A stretch of 45,378 nt of DNA from NCBI GenBank assembly GCA_030595835.1, contig JAUVLG010000013.1, positions 1 through 45,378 of the forward strand, given 5' to 3'. Position numbers and translations under genes: made by a program. The stretch's first letter is position 1, and each line of letters starts with the position of its first letter. The notes beneath the pieces were generated by a model. The model had not been told where the DNA came from. It saw only the letters and a program-made list of their open reading frames with translations, and ran no database searches. Origin of the DNA: Candidatus Eiseniibacteriota bacterium (lineage in GTDB: Bacteria; Joyebacterota; Joyebacteria; Joyebacterales; Joyebacteraceae). Shown one piece after another: positions 33,416 to 43,383 of this stretch.

Positions 33416-34246
33416 CTAGACCTCAATGCCGAAGACACCCTTCAGCGCGAAGCCGGCTGCGACCGAGATGACAAAGAACGCAAGAAGCCAGTTGATGGTG
33501 AGCCCGAGGAACCTGAGCTCGCGGTGCGGGTACGTGACCTGGATCGACTCGATGATCGAATCTGAAGGAACGGGCGGTTCGGCCGGATAGAGGAACGCGT
33601 TCCACGAGTTGGCGCGCGCCTTGACGGCGCCGACCTTGCCCAGCTTCCGCTCGGGGCCGACGTCCAGCGACTTCTGAACCGTCCCCGCGGCCGTCACCAG
33701 CGCCAGCTGATGGTGTCCGGACTGTTCCGCCATGATTTCCCAGTTCACCTCGTTCTTCGAGTCGATGCGAAGCGCAGGCGACACGACCCGGACGCCCTCT
33801 GCCGCGACGAGGTCAAGCGAGGTCTGGGACGGGGCCGTTCCCTCTTTGAGCTTCACCGAGACCACGGCCGTGTCCCCGGGCGCGAGAGGCTCGTTCGCGT
33901 AGCGGATGCCGAGCTGCACCATGATAACGAGCACGGGCAGAAACAGGAACACGAGCGGGCGCAGCGAATGACGCAGGTACTGCAGGTTGCTCCTGATCAC
34001 GCTCCCGATGGCCGAGAACATCACAACGGTGTCATTGCGGAAGATCCACATCTCCATGATGTAGGCCTTGAGCTTGTCCTTTGCCTCGGCGATCTTCTGC
34101 TGGTTCGACGTCTTCCCGAATATCAGAAGCATGACGACGCCGGTCACGACGGACACGACCGTCAGCCCCACCCACGGGTGGAGACCGGCGAACGGTGTCA
34201 GGATGGCGTCAAACGCCCTGGTTATCGCTCTTAGAATCGGCCACAT
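33416..34246 (-). CDS. Three-helix membrane protein, Oxa1/EMC3-like layout (uncertain)
   Basis: 276 residues. Membrane segments: TM1 about 25-43 (VGLTVVSVVTGVVMLLIFG), TM2 about 96-117 (RPLVFLFLPVLVIMVQLGIRYA), TM3 about 252-271 (NWLLAFFVISVAAGFALKG). Between TM1 and TM2 is a Lys/Gln-rich, probably coiled-coil stretch (QQKIAEAKDKLKAYIMEMWIF). The region from about 120 to 245 between TM2 and TM3 is a beta-rich soluble domain (TAVVSVKLKEG, LGKVGAVKARANSWN). TM followed by a cytoplasmic coil and a pair of TMs recalls the Oxa1/YidC/EMC3 insertase superfamily, but I cannot confirm homology. It starts 1 nt after the 64-aa gene and is followed by the PHP gene, so is tightly coupled. I do not know its function. 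Confidence 0.6.
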   Translation of the reverse strand: MWPILRAITRAFDAILTPFAGLHPWVGLTVVSVVTGVVMLLIFGKTSNQQKIAEAKDKLKAYIMEMWIFRNDTVVMFSAIGSVIRSNLQYLRHSLRPLVFLFLPVLVIMVQLGIRYANEPLAPGDTAVVSVKLKEGTAPSQTSLDLVAAEGVRVVSPALRIDSKNEVNWEIMAEQSGHHQLALVTAAGTVQKSLDVGPERKLGKVGAVKARANSWNAFLYPAEPPVPSDSIIESIQVTYPHRELRFLGLTINWLLAFFVISVAAGFALKGVFGIEV

Positions 34247-34247
34247 A

Positions 34248-34442
34248 CTATGAGATGTACCCCAGCCCCTTCAGCTTGTCCTTGATCTCTTCTTCGGAAT
34301 CGGACTCTTCGAGCTTCGCTATCTCACGCTCGAGCGCGTGCGTCACGAACTCCTCGGGTGACGAGTAGCCCGCGAGCTTCGCGAACTTCTTCACCTTCTC
34401 GAGAAGCTCCTTGTCTACCTTGAGGTTACCTCCACCGAACAT
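34248..34442 (-). CDS. Small protein with ribbon-helix-helix-like core
   Basis: 64 residues. The part LKVDKELLEKVKKFAKLAGYSSPEEFVTHALEREIAKLE reads like the strand-helix-helix of MetJ/Arc-type DNA-binding or antitoxin-like proteins; an acidic linker (ESDSEEEIKDK) and LKGLGYIS end it. ATG at 34442 has GGAGG 5 nt upstream. Its stop is 1 nt from the start of the three-helix membrane protein, and no toxin gene is adjacent, so a toxin-antitoxin role is not supported. It could be a regulator of the operon or an accessory subunit. The tail LxxLGYxx recurs near the N-terminus of the upstream phosphatase (ALASLGYVA). Confidence 0.7.
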   Translation of the reverse strand: MFGGGNLKVDKELLEKVKKFAKLAGYSSPEEFVTHALEREIAKLEESDSEEEIKDKLKGLGYIS

Positions 34443-34496
34443 CTCGTCCTCCTTCGCGGCCGCCGCTCGCAAACCGAGGGGGCGGCGCCTGTGTCA

Positions 34497-34518
34497 CGCG
34501 CGGCGTGCGAGCCGCGCG
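34497..34518. other. Hairpin in the gap before the 64-aa gene
   Basis: Perfect 8-bp stem CGCGCGGC (34497-34504) / GCCGCGCG (34511-34518) with loop GTGCGA, located 10 nt past the stop of the lipoprotein phosphatase. No T-run on either strand, so it is not a classical terminator. It may set relative mRNA levels between the phosphatase genes and the distal part of the operon. Confidence 0.45.
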
Positions 34519-34527
34519 AGCCCACCT

Positions 34528-36693
34528 CTACTCGAACACGGACGTCCCTATCATCCAGCTACGCTTCGCGATGCCGAACTCGGCCAGCAGAGTCGGCGCC
34601 ATATCGTAGAGCGACGGGGCTTCGTGCGTGATCGGCTTGTTGGTAAACAACACACCCGGCACGTGGCGGTAGTCCGCACAGTGGTCCCCGCTCCATTTGT
34701 CCAGGTTGTCGCTGACGAGTTCCCCTGGTATCTGGCCCGTCGCCGTCTTGTCCGAACCGCGGTAGCCCCAGCCGTACCCGACGACGATATCGGGAGCGGT
34801 GCTCGTGTACGGCCCGTGGTACCACTCGGTCGCCTTGTAGGCCTTCACGACCATCTGCTGGTCCGTCTTCGGATCGCGCACCAGTTCGAGCTTCGCGGCG
34901 ACCTCATCGATGAGTTCAGTGGCCTCGCGCCCCGGTTGGACGATGCCCTGTCCCTCCCGGTTCGCCGTGTTGACGTAGAGCGCGTTGATACCGAGCCCAT
35001 AGACCGTCGTCTGCGACCAGTCGACTCCGAGCAGCCACTCAACGTGCTCGGGGCGCACTCCGGGCTTGAGAACGAGATACCCCTCGTCGTAGAGCCAGCG
35101 GTTCAGATGGAACTGCCGGTAGTAGGGTGCGAACCCGTGGTCGGACAGCACGATCAAGGTCGTGTTCTCGTCCAGCGAGCGCATGACCTCGCCGAGCACG
35201 CCGTCGAACTTCACGTAGAGATTTTCGAGGAAGTCAGAGAACTCTGCGTCTTCCTCGGGGTTGTAGGCCGGGTGCCCGACGTCCATGCAACGCCACATCA
35301 TGTGCGTCGACTGATCCAGCGAGCCGAAGTAGAAGTAGAGAAGCCCCTCCTCGAATTCCGACAGCTCGTACCTGAAGCACTCGAGCCGCTCGTCGAACAC
35401 GATCGTCGACTGCTTGGTGAAGATCGCGTTGTCGAAGATGCCGTGCTCAAGCGCCTTCGTGTCCTCGGGCATGTTCTGGGTGTAGAAGTACCCGACGGCA
35501 TCGACCAGCTCGGCCCCGTACTCGGGCGGGTCCGTGATGGGCAGCACCTGATTGGCCGGGTTGATCTGGACCGGCGTGATGTAGAGCTCGAACTCGGGGT
35601 GCGCGGACTTCAGATAGAAGCGCGCCAGCCCGCTGACGGTCACGAGGTTCGGGACCATCACGAATTCGACCTCGACCCACTCGCTGAATTCGCCCTCGGT
35701 GAGAAGGACCTCGGCATCGCCGATGTCCACGCGGGCGACCGGGTTCGCAGGATCGACGTAGACCTCGAAATCGATACCCACCTTCTTCTCACTGTAGGAA
35801 ATGGTCGCGCCCTGTCTTTCCTCTATCTTCTCGTAATCCTTGAAGTCGTTCGGCGGCCCGTAGAGCGTCGCGTGCACGACTCCCGCCTCGACCCTGACCG
35901 GGTAGACATAGCCGCCGGAGAGGTCATCCGAACCGGGCCAAGGATCGGTGGTGTAGAAAGAGAACGTCCCGTACGTCCCGAGGATGTCCGGCGTGCCCAT
36001 GCCTGACATGCTCCGCACGAGTCCGCCGGCGCTCGTCACCGGCGGGAAGTTCGACGGGATCTTGAAGATGGTGCACGGGACGTCGGCCGCCTCAAGCACC
36101 TGCCAGAACGCGACGCCCTTTCTCAGGTTCAGGGTCGCGCCCCCGGCCAGCGGGAACACGTAGTCGGTGAACGGCATGGCGAACTGGTTCCTGACCGGGA
36201 TCCCCAGCACCCGCGCCTTCTCGGGCGCCGGCTCGACCTTTGAGGTCGAAAGATAAGGCAGGTAGGTATCGCGGTTGCGGTGGACGAAGTCGAAGATGCC
36301 GTGGCCGCCAGGATCCGCGCCCGTGATGAAGTTCGACCACGCCACGGGACTCTGCGGCGGGATACTCGACAGGAGCGAGCTCATGCCGCCCTCGTTTGCC
36401 AGTGCCCGGAAATGCGGCAGCTTGCCCTCGTCCATGAGCCGATTGGTAATGAGCCAGTCCATTCCGTCGATCCCCAGGACCAGCACGCGCTTCTCGGTGT
36501 CGGCCCCTCCGCTCTCTCGAAGCTCATTCGCGACGTAGCCGAGCGACGCGAGCGCCGCTCTGTCCTCGTCGGCCAGTTCCGGCTCCGGCGTATCGGCCGT
36601 GCAGCCGGGAAGAACCAGCACGGCCACGAACACCGCCAGCGCCAGGGGAACCGGAGCGGCCCGGGTGATCATGTGTCTTTGCCTCTGGCGCAT
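34528..36693 (-). CDS. Lipoprotein alkaline-phosphatase-superfamily enzyme
   Basis: 721 residues, COG3379-type (type I phosphodiesterase/nucleotide pyrophosphatase-like). A signal peptide with lipobox VLVLPGC places a lipidated Cys at residue 31, so the enzyme is membrane-anchored outside the cytoplasm. Catalytic core: LVLGIDGMDWLITNRLMDEG (metal Asp76), the nucleophile region SIPPQSPVAWSNFITG (Ser115 is the candidate), GSLDQSTHMMWRCMD, LIVLSDHGFAPYYRQFHLN and WSGDHCADYRHVPGVLFTNK. It shares this layout with the next upstream gene. ATG at 36693 has AGAGGA 8 nt upstream; GTG at 36714 is possible. Substrate (phosphodiester, phosphoglycolipid or phosphonate) cannot be read from the sequence. Confidence 0.85.
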   Translation of the reverse strand: MRQRQRHMITRAAPVPLALAVFVAVLVLPGCTADTPEPELADEDRAALASLGYVANELRESGGADTEKRVLVLGIDGMDWLITNRLMDEGKLPHFRALANEGGMSSLLSSIPPQSPVAWSNFITGADPGGHGIFDFVHRNRDTYLPYLSTSKVEPAPEKARVLGIPVRNQFAMPFTDYVFPLAGGATLNLRKGVAFWQVLEAADVPCTIFKIPSNFPPVTSAGGLVRSMSGMGTPDILGTYGTFSFYTTDPWPGSDDLSGGYVYPVRVEAGVVHATLYGPPNDFKDYEKIEERQGATISYSEKKVGIDFEVYVDPANPVARVDIGDAEVLLTEGEFSEWVEVEFVMVPNLVTVSGLARFYLKSAHPEFELYITPVQINPANQVLPITDPPEYGAELVDAVGYFYTQNMPEDTKALEHGIFDNAIFTKQSTIVFDERLECFRYELSEFEEGLLYFYFGSLDQSTHMMWRCMDVGHPAYNPEEDAEFSDFLENLYVKFDGVLGEVMRSLDENTTLIVLSDHGFAPYYRQFHLNRWLYDEGYLVLKPGVRPEHVEWLLGVDWSQTTVYGLGINALYVNTANREGQGIVQPGREATELIDEVAAKLELVRDPKTDQQMVVKAYKATEWYHGPYTSTAPDIVVGYGWGYRGSDKTATGQIPGELVSDNLDKWSGDHCADYRHVPGVLFTNKPITHEAPSLYDMAPTLLAEFGIAKRSWMIGTSVFE

Positions 36694-36722
36694 ACTAGCT
36701 ATCCTCTCGCGCACGCATCTGA

Positions 36723-38870
<2,148 letters not shown>

Positions 38871-38907
38871 TGCTCTCCTGACATCTCTCCTCGTGCACGC
38901 ACTACCT

Positions 38908-38936
38908 ATAATAGACAGAGACCGCCCCGCTTTCAA
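38908..38936 (-). promoter_or_regulatory. Strong sigma-70 promoter for the phosphatase operon
   Basis: Minus-strand TTGAAA (38931-38936), a 17-bp spacer, TATTAT (38908-38913; five of six bases match consensus). Start near 38901, leader about 31 nt before the ATG at 38870. One of the best promoter matches in the window; no operator is obvious. Confidence 0.7.
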
Positions 38937-39144
38937 GCTCGGGACAGCCCGCTAGGCGTGACCGGGGTCAGTACCGAGAGACGGCCGACACCACTCCGGC
39001 GACATGGCCTTCGCTCAGGAATACGATCCCGGCAGACAGACAGCGTCCACGGGCTGCAGAACGCGCCCGATACCGGTTCCCAGCGAATCGCGGCCCGCGT
39101 ATAACCGCGGACTCATGCAAGATGGATGCCCAAAGGAGGGCCAT

Positions 39145-39324
39145 ATGGCCCCAGCCAAGCCCGGGCACACGGACCAACGCGGACGTCCGGACGACCGCCC
39201 GCACCTCAGCCGGCTGCTCCTGAACGAAACGCTCTCACCCAGGGCTCTCGTGGGCTGTGCGCTCATGCTGGCCGGCGTCATAGTCTCGCAGCTCAGGACC
39301 CGGAGAAGAGCTGTCTCGGTCTGA
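39145..39324 (+). pseudogene. EamA/DMT-type transporter C-terminal remnant, or 59-aa small membrane protein
   Basis: The frame ends LLLNETLSPRALVGCALMLA (from 39214) followed by GVIVSQLRTRRR, which matches the last helix of EamA/DMT transporters (E-LSPRALVG-ALMLAGV pattern). The rest of the transporter is missing. A 59-residue reading starts at ATG 39145, with AAAGGAGGG ending 5 nt upstream, but its first 23 residues (PAKPGHTDQRGRPDDRPHLS) do not look like a transporter. Either this is a decayed copy with a chance start, or the tail is expressed as a one-helix protein. Confidence 0.55.
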
Positions 39325-39396
39325 ACACGCGACACCCCGCCGCCGTCCAATACGCCAACGGACGGGCCCGGACGGCGGCCTCCTGACGCTCCTCGG

Positions 39397-39425
39397 TTGA
39401 CATAGTCCCGCCGCGCCGGTACGCT
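39397..39425 (+). promoter_or_regulatory. Candidate promoter for the secreted protein and nucleotidyltransferase
   Basis: Perfect TTGACA (39397-39402), 17-bp spacer, TACGCT (39420-39425, three of six). Start near 39432, leader about 70 nt before ATG at 39502. It would drive both 39502-40380 and the overlapping 40380-41324 gene. Confidence 0.5.
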
Positions 39426-39501
39426 TTATGTATCAAGCAACAGGCAGTCACCCAGTACGACGATTCCGGACCGCGGGCGGGTCCGGGGAGAGGGAGCATC
39501 C

Positions 39502-40380
39502 ATGAGACGGCACCGGAGAACCACACGGACCACCTGCATGCTGACGGCATTCACGCTCGCAATCACCGTGGCTCTGACCTGGACGGCCTTCGCTCAGACC
39601 GGCGGCTCGTCAGCGACGTCGAGCGCCACAGCGAGTGTCACGCTGGTCAAACAGACGGAGGAACCCGAAGCTCTGATGGGACCCGTTCCCTACAACATGC
39701 TGGACACGGCAGACGACGACCTGGTTCTCGCCCTGATGGGTTGGACCTCGAAGTACCGGATTGGTCTGGACGTGCAGGACGGCGACTGGGTCAGGTACGA
39801 GTCGGTCGGTGACGACCCGAAGGAGACACTCGAGATCCGCGCGTCGAAGACCGACGCGGGCGAGACGTGGATCATCGAGACGCGGACGAAGGCAGGCAGC
39901 AAGAGCAGCACGGAGCTGCACTCACTCTTCTCAATGGGCAAGCCAAAGCTGCTCGCGGCATTCCGCATCGGCGAAGACGGAACCCGTGAGGACATCACTC
40001 CGCTGGACGACGAGCGCTCCGGCGAACTCTTCCTCGAGGCACGACAGACCGCCCTGGACGCGCTCGGCGGCAATCGTAAGGAGATAAAGGTCATCGACTG
40101 CGGCGACGCGCACAAGATCGAGGGACCGTTCGGAACAAAGCTGTGCAGGGGCATCGAGGTGCAGGTCGCGGAGGACCTCGATCCCATCTCATTCGCCAGA
40201 CGGAGACGATGGCTTTCCGAGGGAACCCTGATCTGGCTGAACAAGGACGTACCGAGGCTCATCCCGATGTCGGCCGTGCTCCTGCCGGCTCTCCTCTCCC
40301 CCGACGATATGATGATGGAGCCGGGAGGGATGGTCCGCTCGCCCTACCATGTGCTCATCGACTACAAGGGCCGGAACTAG
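39502..40380 (+). CDS. Secreted protein of unknown function
   Basis: 292 residues. A cleavable signal is likely: basic MRRHRRTTRTT, hydrophobic LTAFTLAITVALTWTAFAQ with a possible AFA-Q site. A Ser/Thr/Ala-rich linker follows (SSATSSATASVTL), then a soluble domain with many charged residues; CGDAHKIEGPFGTKLCRGI has two cysteines that could pair in the periplasm. No known catalytic motif is seen. ATG at 39502 has GGGAG 5 nt upstream. The stop overlaps the GTG of the nucleotidyltransferase by one base, so the two are translated in one unit. I do not recognise the family. Confidence 0.75.
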   Translation: MRRHRRTTRTTCMLTAFTLAITVALTWTAFAQTGGSSATSSATASVTLVKQTEEPEALMGPVPYNMLDTADDDLVLALMGWTSKYRIGLDVQDGDWVRYESVGDDPKETLEIRASKTDAGETWIIETRTKAGSKSSTELHSLFSMGKPKLLAAFRIGEDGTREDITPLDDERSGELFLEARQTALDALGGNRKEIKVIDCGDAHKIEGPFGTKLCRGIEVQVAEDLDPISFARRRRWLSEGTLIWLNKDVPRLIPMSAVLLPALLSPDDMMMEPGGMVRSPYHVLIDYKGRN

Positions 40381-41324
40381 TGACGGTCGCTGGAAGCGCT
40401 GACGCCGCTCGCGCGGGAACGCCGGACGCCGGTCCCAGCCTGGTCGTGATGGCCGCAGGTGTAGGCAGTCGCTATGGCGGTCTCAAGCAGATCGACCCCG
40501 TCGGCCCGTCCGGCGAGATAATCCTGGACTACTCGGTGTACGACGCGATCCGGGCCGGTTTCGGCAGGGTCGTGTTCGTCATACGCCCTGAGATCGAGTC
40601 GGACTTCCGCGATACAATCGGCCGGAACGTCGAGGCCCACATCGAGACGGCCTACGCCTTCCAGAAACTGAACGCACTCCCCGACGGCTTCACGCTTCCA
40701 CCAGAACGGAAGAAGCCGTGGGGCACCGCACACGCCGTGCTCTGCGCGCGAGACGAGGTCCCGGGCGCGTACGCTGCCATCAACGCCGACGATTTCTACG
40801 GCGCGGGCGCGTTCACGGCGATCGCTAAGCACCTGGCCGGCGCATCGGACGAGTATTGCATGGCGGGCTATCTGCTCAAGAACACGCTGAGTGAGCACGG
40901 GCATGTGTCGCGGGGCGTCTGCGAGGTAACGGCGGACGGCTTCCTCACCGGGATAGTCGAGCGTGAAACCATCAGACCCTTCCCCGACGGTGTCAAATAC
41001 GAGGGACCCGACGGCGCCTGGACACCCATCCCAGCAGACTCCACGGTATCAATGAACATCTGGGGCTTCGGAGCGGACTTCTTCGGACATCTCAATGAGG
41101 GCTTCCGCGATTTCCTCACGCGCGACATCGACACACCAGGAGCCGAGTGCTACCTGCCCGCCGTCGTGAACAACCTCATCGACGACGGCCGCGCGCGCGT
41201 GCGCGTGCTCCCGACGGACGAGCGCTGGTTCGGCATCACGTATCGAGAGGACATGTCGACGGCGAGGGACTCGATCAGGCAACGCGTGGACAGTGGCGTC
41301 TACCCGGAGAAGCTCTGGGGCTGA
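40380..41324 (+). CDS. NDP-sugar synthase-like nucleotidyltransferase
   Basis: 314 residues of the NTP_transferase family (GlmU/RmlA-like). The signature is VVMAAGVGSRYGGLKQIDP with the following GPSGEIILDYSVYDAI; later INADDFYG is the metal-binding Asp region, and PTDERWFGITYREDM ends the domain. It is the GxGSRYGGLKQ subfamily whose sugar specificity is usually unassigned. GTG at 40380 overlaps the upstream TAG by one base, with AAGGG upstream; a longer in-frame stretch runs back over the previous gene and is not used. Likely cytoplasmic, making an activated sugar for a surface glycan, but the substrate is inference. Confidence 0.87.
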   Translation: MTVAGSADAARAGTPDAGPSLVVMAAGVGSRYGGLKQIDPVGPSGEIILDYSVYDAIRAGFGRVVFVIRPEIESDFRDTIGRNVEAHIETAYAFQKLNALPDGFTLPPERKKPWGTAHAVLCARDEVPGAYAAINADDFYGAGAFTAIAKHLAGASDEYCMAGYLLKNTLSEHGHVSRGVCEVTADGFLTGIVERETIRPFPDGVKYEGPDGAWTPIPADSTVSMNIWGFGADFFGHLNEGFRDFLTRDIDTPGAECYLPAVVNNLIDDGRARVRVLPTDERWFGITYREDMSTARDSIRQRVDSGVYPEKLWG

Positions 41325-41400
41325 GCGGGCCGCCGCGGCTCAGGGGTTGAGCGAGCACCGGGACTCAGGCACAGACAGAGGCTCCCGCACCACACAGCAC

Positions 41401-43383
41401 CTACACCTCCGCCCCGCCCCGGTGCGGGCGCGACGGATATTCCACACCACCCATTCCCAGGTGCTCCTTCTTCTTCTCGGTCTGAAGGAACTCGCGGTAG
41501 GTCTCGCAGCGCTGCACGAGCTCACCGTGCGTACCCTGGTCGACGAGCTGTCCATCATCCATCACGAGGATGGTGTCGGCCCGGCGGATGGTCGCGAGCC
41601 GGTGGGAAACTACGAAGCAGATGCCCTCGCTGAACTCCTCATCGAGCCGGGTCCAGAAGCGGTCCTCGTTCTGCGCGTCGAGTGCGGCGGTGCAGTCGTC
41701 GAGCAGTAACACCTGCGGGCGACCCGCGAGGGCGCGCGCGATCGCGATGCGCTGTTTCTGCCCGCCCGAGACGAGCCCGCCCTTCTGTCCCACGACCGTG
41801 CCTATCCCTCCCGGTAAGGTTCCGAGATCGGCGTCCATTTGCGCGACCGACAGGCAGTAGCGCGCCCACGACTCGGCGACGCGACGTTCGGCCTCCGTCG
41901 AGGGCGACGTGTCGTCCGCGTGGACGACCGCTCGGTCGGGCGCGTCGGGGGGAATGATGTTGACGAACCAGTCCTCGTTGAACACCTCTTCCGGCGGGCG
42001 CCTTCCGAAGAGCACGTTCCCCTCGATCGACTGGGAGAAGAGCAGCGCCTCCTGCGGGACGTAGCCGATGAGCTTCCGGTACGAGTCCCAGTCCCACTGG
42101 GTCAGCGGCTCGCCGTTGATGAGGATGCGCCCCTCCTGCGGCACCAGAATACCTGCGATGAGCTTGAGGACCGATGATTTCCCGCTCGCGACGGGACCGA
42201 CCACCGCCACCCGCTTCCCGAGCGGCACCGTGAAATCGACCTTGTCCACGTTCTTCCTGGACCCATCGTACGAGAACGTCACACCCTCGAACGAGAGCTC
42301 ACTGATCTCCTCGAGCCTCTTCCCCGTCGGGCGGGTCTCGGTCACGGGGTAGCCGCGGATCTCCTCGACGCGGTCGACCGACACGAACGCCTGCTGTCCC
42401 GTCATGAACAGGAACGGCACGTCCATCATCGGGCCGGTCAGCATATCGAGGTAGACGTAGAACGCGAAGATGGTCCCGATGGTCAGGTCACCCCTGATCA
42501 CGAGGAAGCCGCCGTAGGCGATGACGACCATCTGGCCGAGCCGGCTCGCGAACGTGTCGAGCGAGAACATGATGACCTGGAGCTTCACGAGCCCGAGAAG
42601 GACGCGGATGCGCTCCCTTAGTACCGCCGAGAGCTTCCCCTCCTGCGCATCCTCCGCGCTGAATGCCTTGACGATCCGGATACCCGAGAAAGCCGCCTCG
42701 AGGAGGTTGTTCGTCTCCGAGACGCTCTGCTGCGACGCCTCCATGTAATAGCGCATCTTGTGGCGCAGCCCGTAGAAGATCCACATCATGATGGGCATCG
42801 GTATCACCGAGACGAGCGTCAGCTTCCAGCTCATCATGAACATCGCGCCCAGGCAGAACACGAGCTTCGAACTGGACTCGATCGCGCGGAAGATGCCCGA
42901 GCACGCGAACCACGCGATCTTCGGGAACTCGCCGATGTCGTCCGTGAGCCGCGTGACGATGTCGCCGGTCCGGAACTGGTTGTTGAAGTGGTAGTCCTTG
43001 TCCATCAGCTCGCCGAACACGTCGTCGCGAACGTCGCGCTCGAGCCGCGCATTCATCATCGCGCGCGTGGCCGGATAGAGCCGTGAGATGAAGTAGCCGA
43101 CCAGAATGAGCGTGAGAATCTGCATCACCTGGCTGATGTCGGTGTCCGCGTCGCCCGCCTCCAGCATCTCGGAGACGCGGTCGATGACCATGCGGAAGAC
43201 GAGCGGATAGGCGACCGCGACCGCGGTCGACACGAGCGTGAAGAGCGCAAGGAACACGAGGATATGCTTGTGCGGCTGCCAGTAGCGCCACAGCCACCGC
43301 ACGTGCTCCTTGAAGGTGAGTCTCGGAGCGCGCTCCTCGCCGCCGAGCTCGTCCCGGTCTATGTCGTGCTCGCGCCCGCTCAC
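41401..43383 (-). CDS. Heterodimeric ABC exporter subunit with degenerate Walker B
   Basis: 660-residue ABC half-exporter: about six transmembrane helices (45-310) and an ATPase domain. Walker A GPVASGKSS (396-404), Q-loop YVPQEALLF, signature VSGGQKQR (538-545) and H-loop FVVSHRLAT. The residue after the Walker B Asp is Asp563 (VLLLDDCTAALD), not the catalytic Glu, so this subunit supplies a degenerate nucleotide site; this is usual in heterodimeric exporters such as TM287/288. Between the Q-loop and signature there is about 30 residues more than normal (RRPPEEVFNEDWFVNIIPPD and following). The GTG start overlaps the partner's stop (GTGA) with GGAGG 4 nt away. Substrate unknown; lipid, drug or peptide export are all possible. 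Confidence 0.9.
   Translation of the reverse strand: MSGREHDIDRDELGGEERAPRLTFKEHVRWLWRYWQPHKHILVFLALFTLVSTAVAVAYPLVFRMVIDRVSEMLEAGDADTDISQVMQILTLILVGYFISRLYPATRAMMNARLERDVRDDVFGELMDKDYHFNNQFRTGDIVTRLTDDIGEFPKIAWFACSGIFRAIESSSKLVFCLGAMFMMSWKLTLVSVIPMPIMMWIFYGLRHKMRYYMEASQQSVSETNNLLEAAFSGIRIVKAFSAEDAQEGKLSAVLRERIRVLLGLVKLQVIMFSLDTFASRLGQMVVIAYGGFLVIRGDLTIGTIFAFYVYLDMLTGPMMDVPFLFMTGQQAFVSVDRVEEIRGYPVTETRPTGKRLEEISELSFEGVTFSYDGSRKNVDKVDFTVPLGKRVAVVGPVASGKSSVLKLIAGILVPQEGRILINGEPLTQWDWDSYRKLIGYVPQEALLFSQSIEGNVLFGRRPPEEVFNEDWFVNIIPPDAPDRAVVHADDTSPSTEAERRVAESWARYCLSVAQMDADLGTLPGGIGTVVGQKGGLVSGGQKQRIAIARALAGRPQVLLLDDCTAALDAQNEDRFWTRLDEEFSEGICFVVSHRLATIRRADTILVMDDGQLVDQGTHGELVQRCETYREFLQTEKKKEHLGMGGVEYPSRPHRGGAEV

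Larger units (their letters stand above)
38937..39501. other. Intergenic stretch (about 565 nt) between the phosphatase operon and the secreted protein
   Basis: No full gene is visible. The stretch contains the phosphatase promoter at its edge, a degenerate transporter remnant (39145-39324) and the promoter of the next gene (39397-39425). The part 38937-39144 shows no recognisable RNA, repeat or ORF with a ribosome site. It is the longest gene-poor gap in the window. Confidence 0.6.

Noticed and set aside
34248-34442. Antitoxin of a toxin-antitoxin pair
   Set aside because: Ribbon-helix-helix-like, but the neighbours are a phosphatase and a membrane protein, with no toxin family seen.
41325-41400. 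Terminator between the nucleotidyltransferase and the convergent ABC gene
   Set aside because: Only short imperfect pairings and no T-run in the 76-nt gap.
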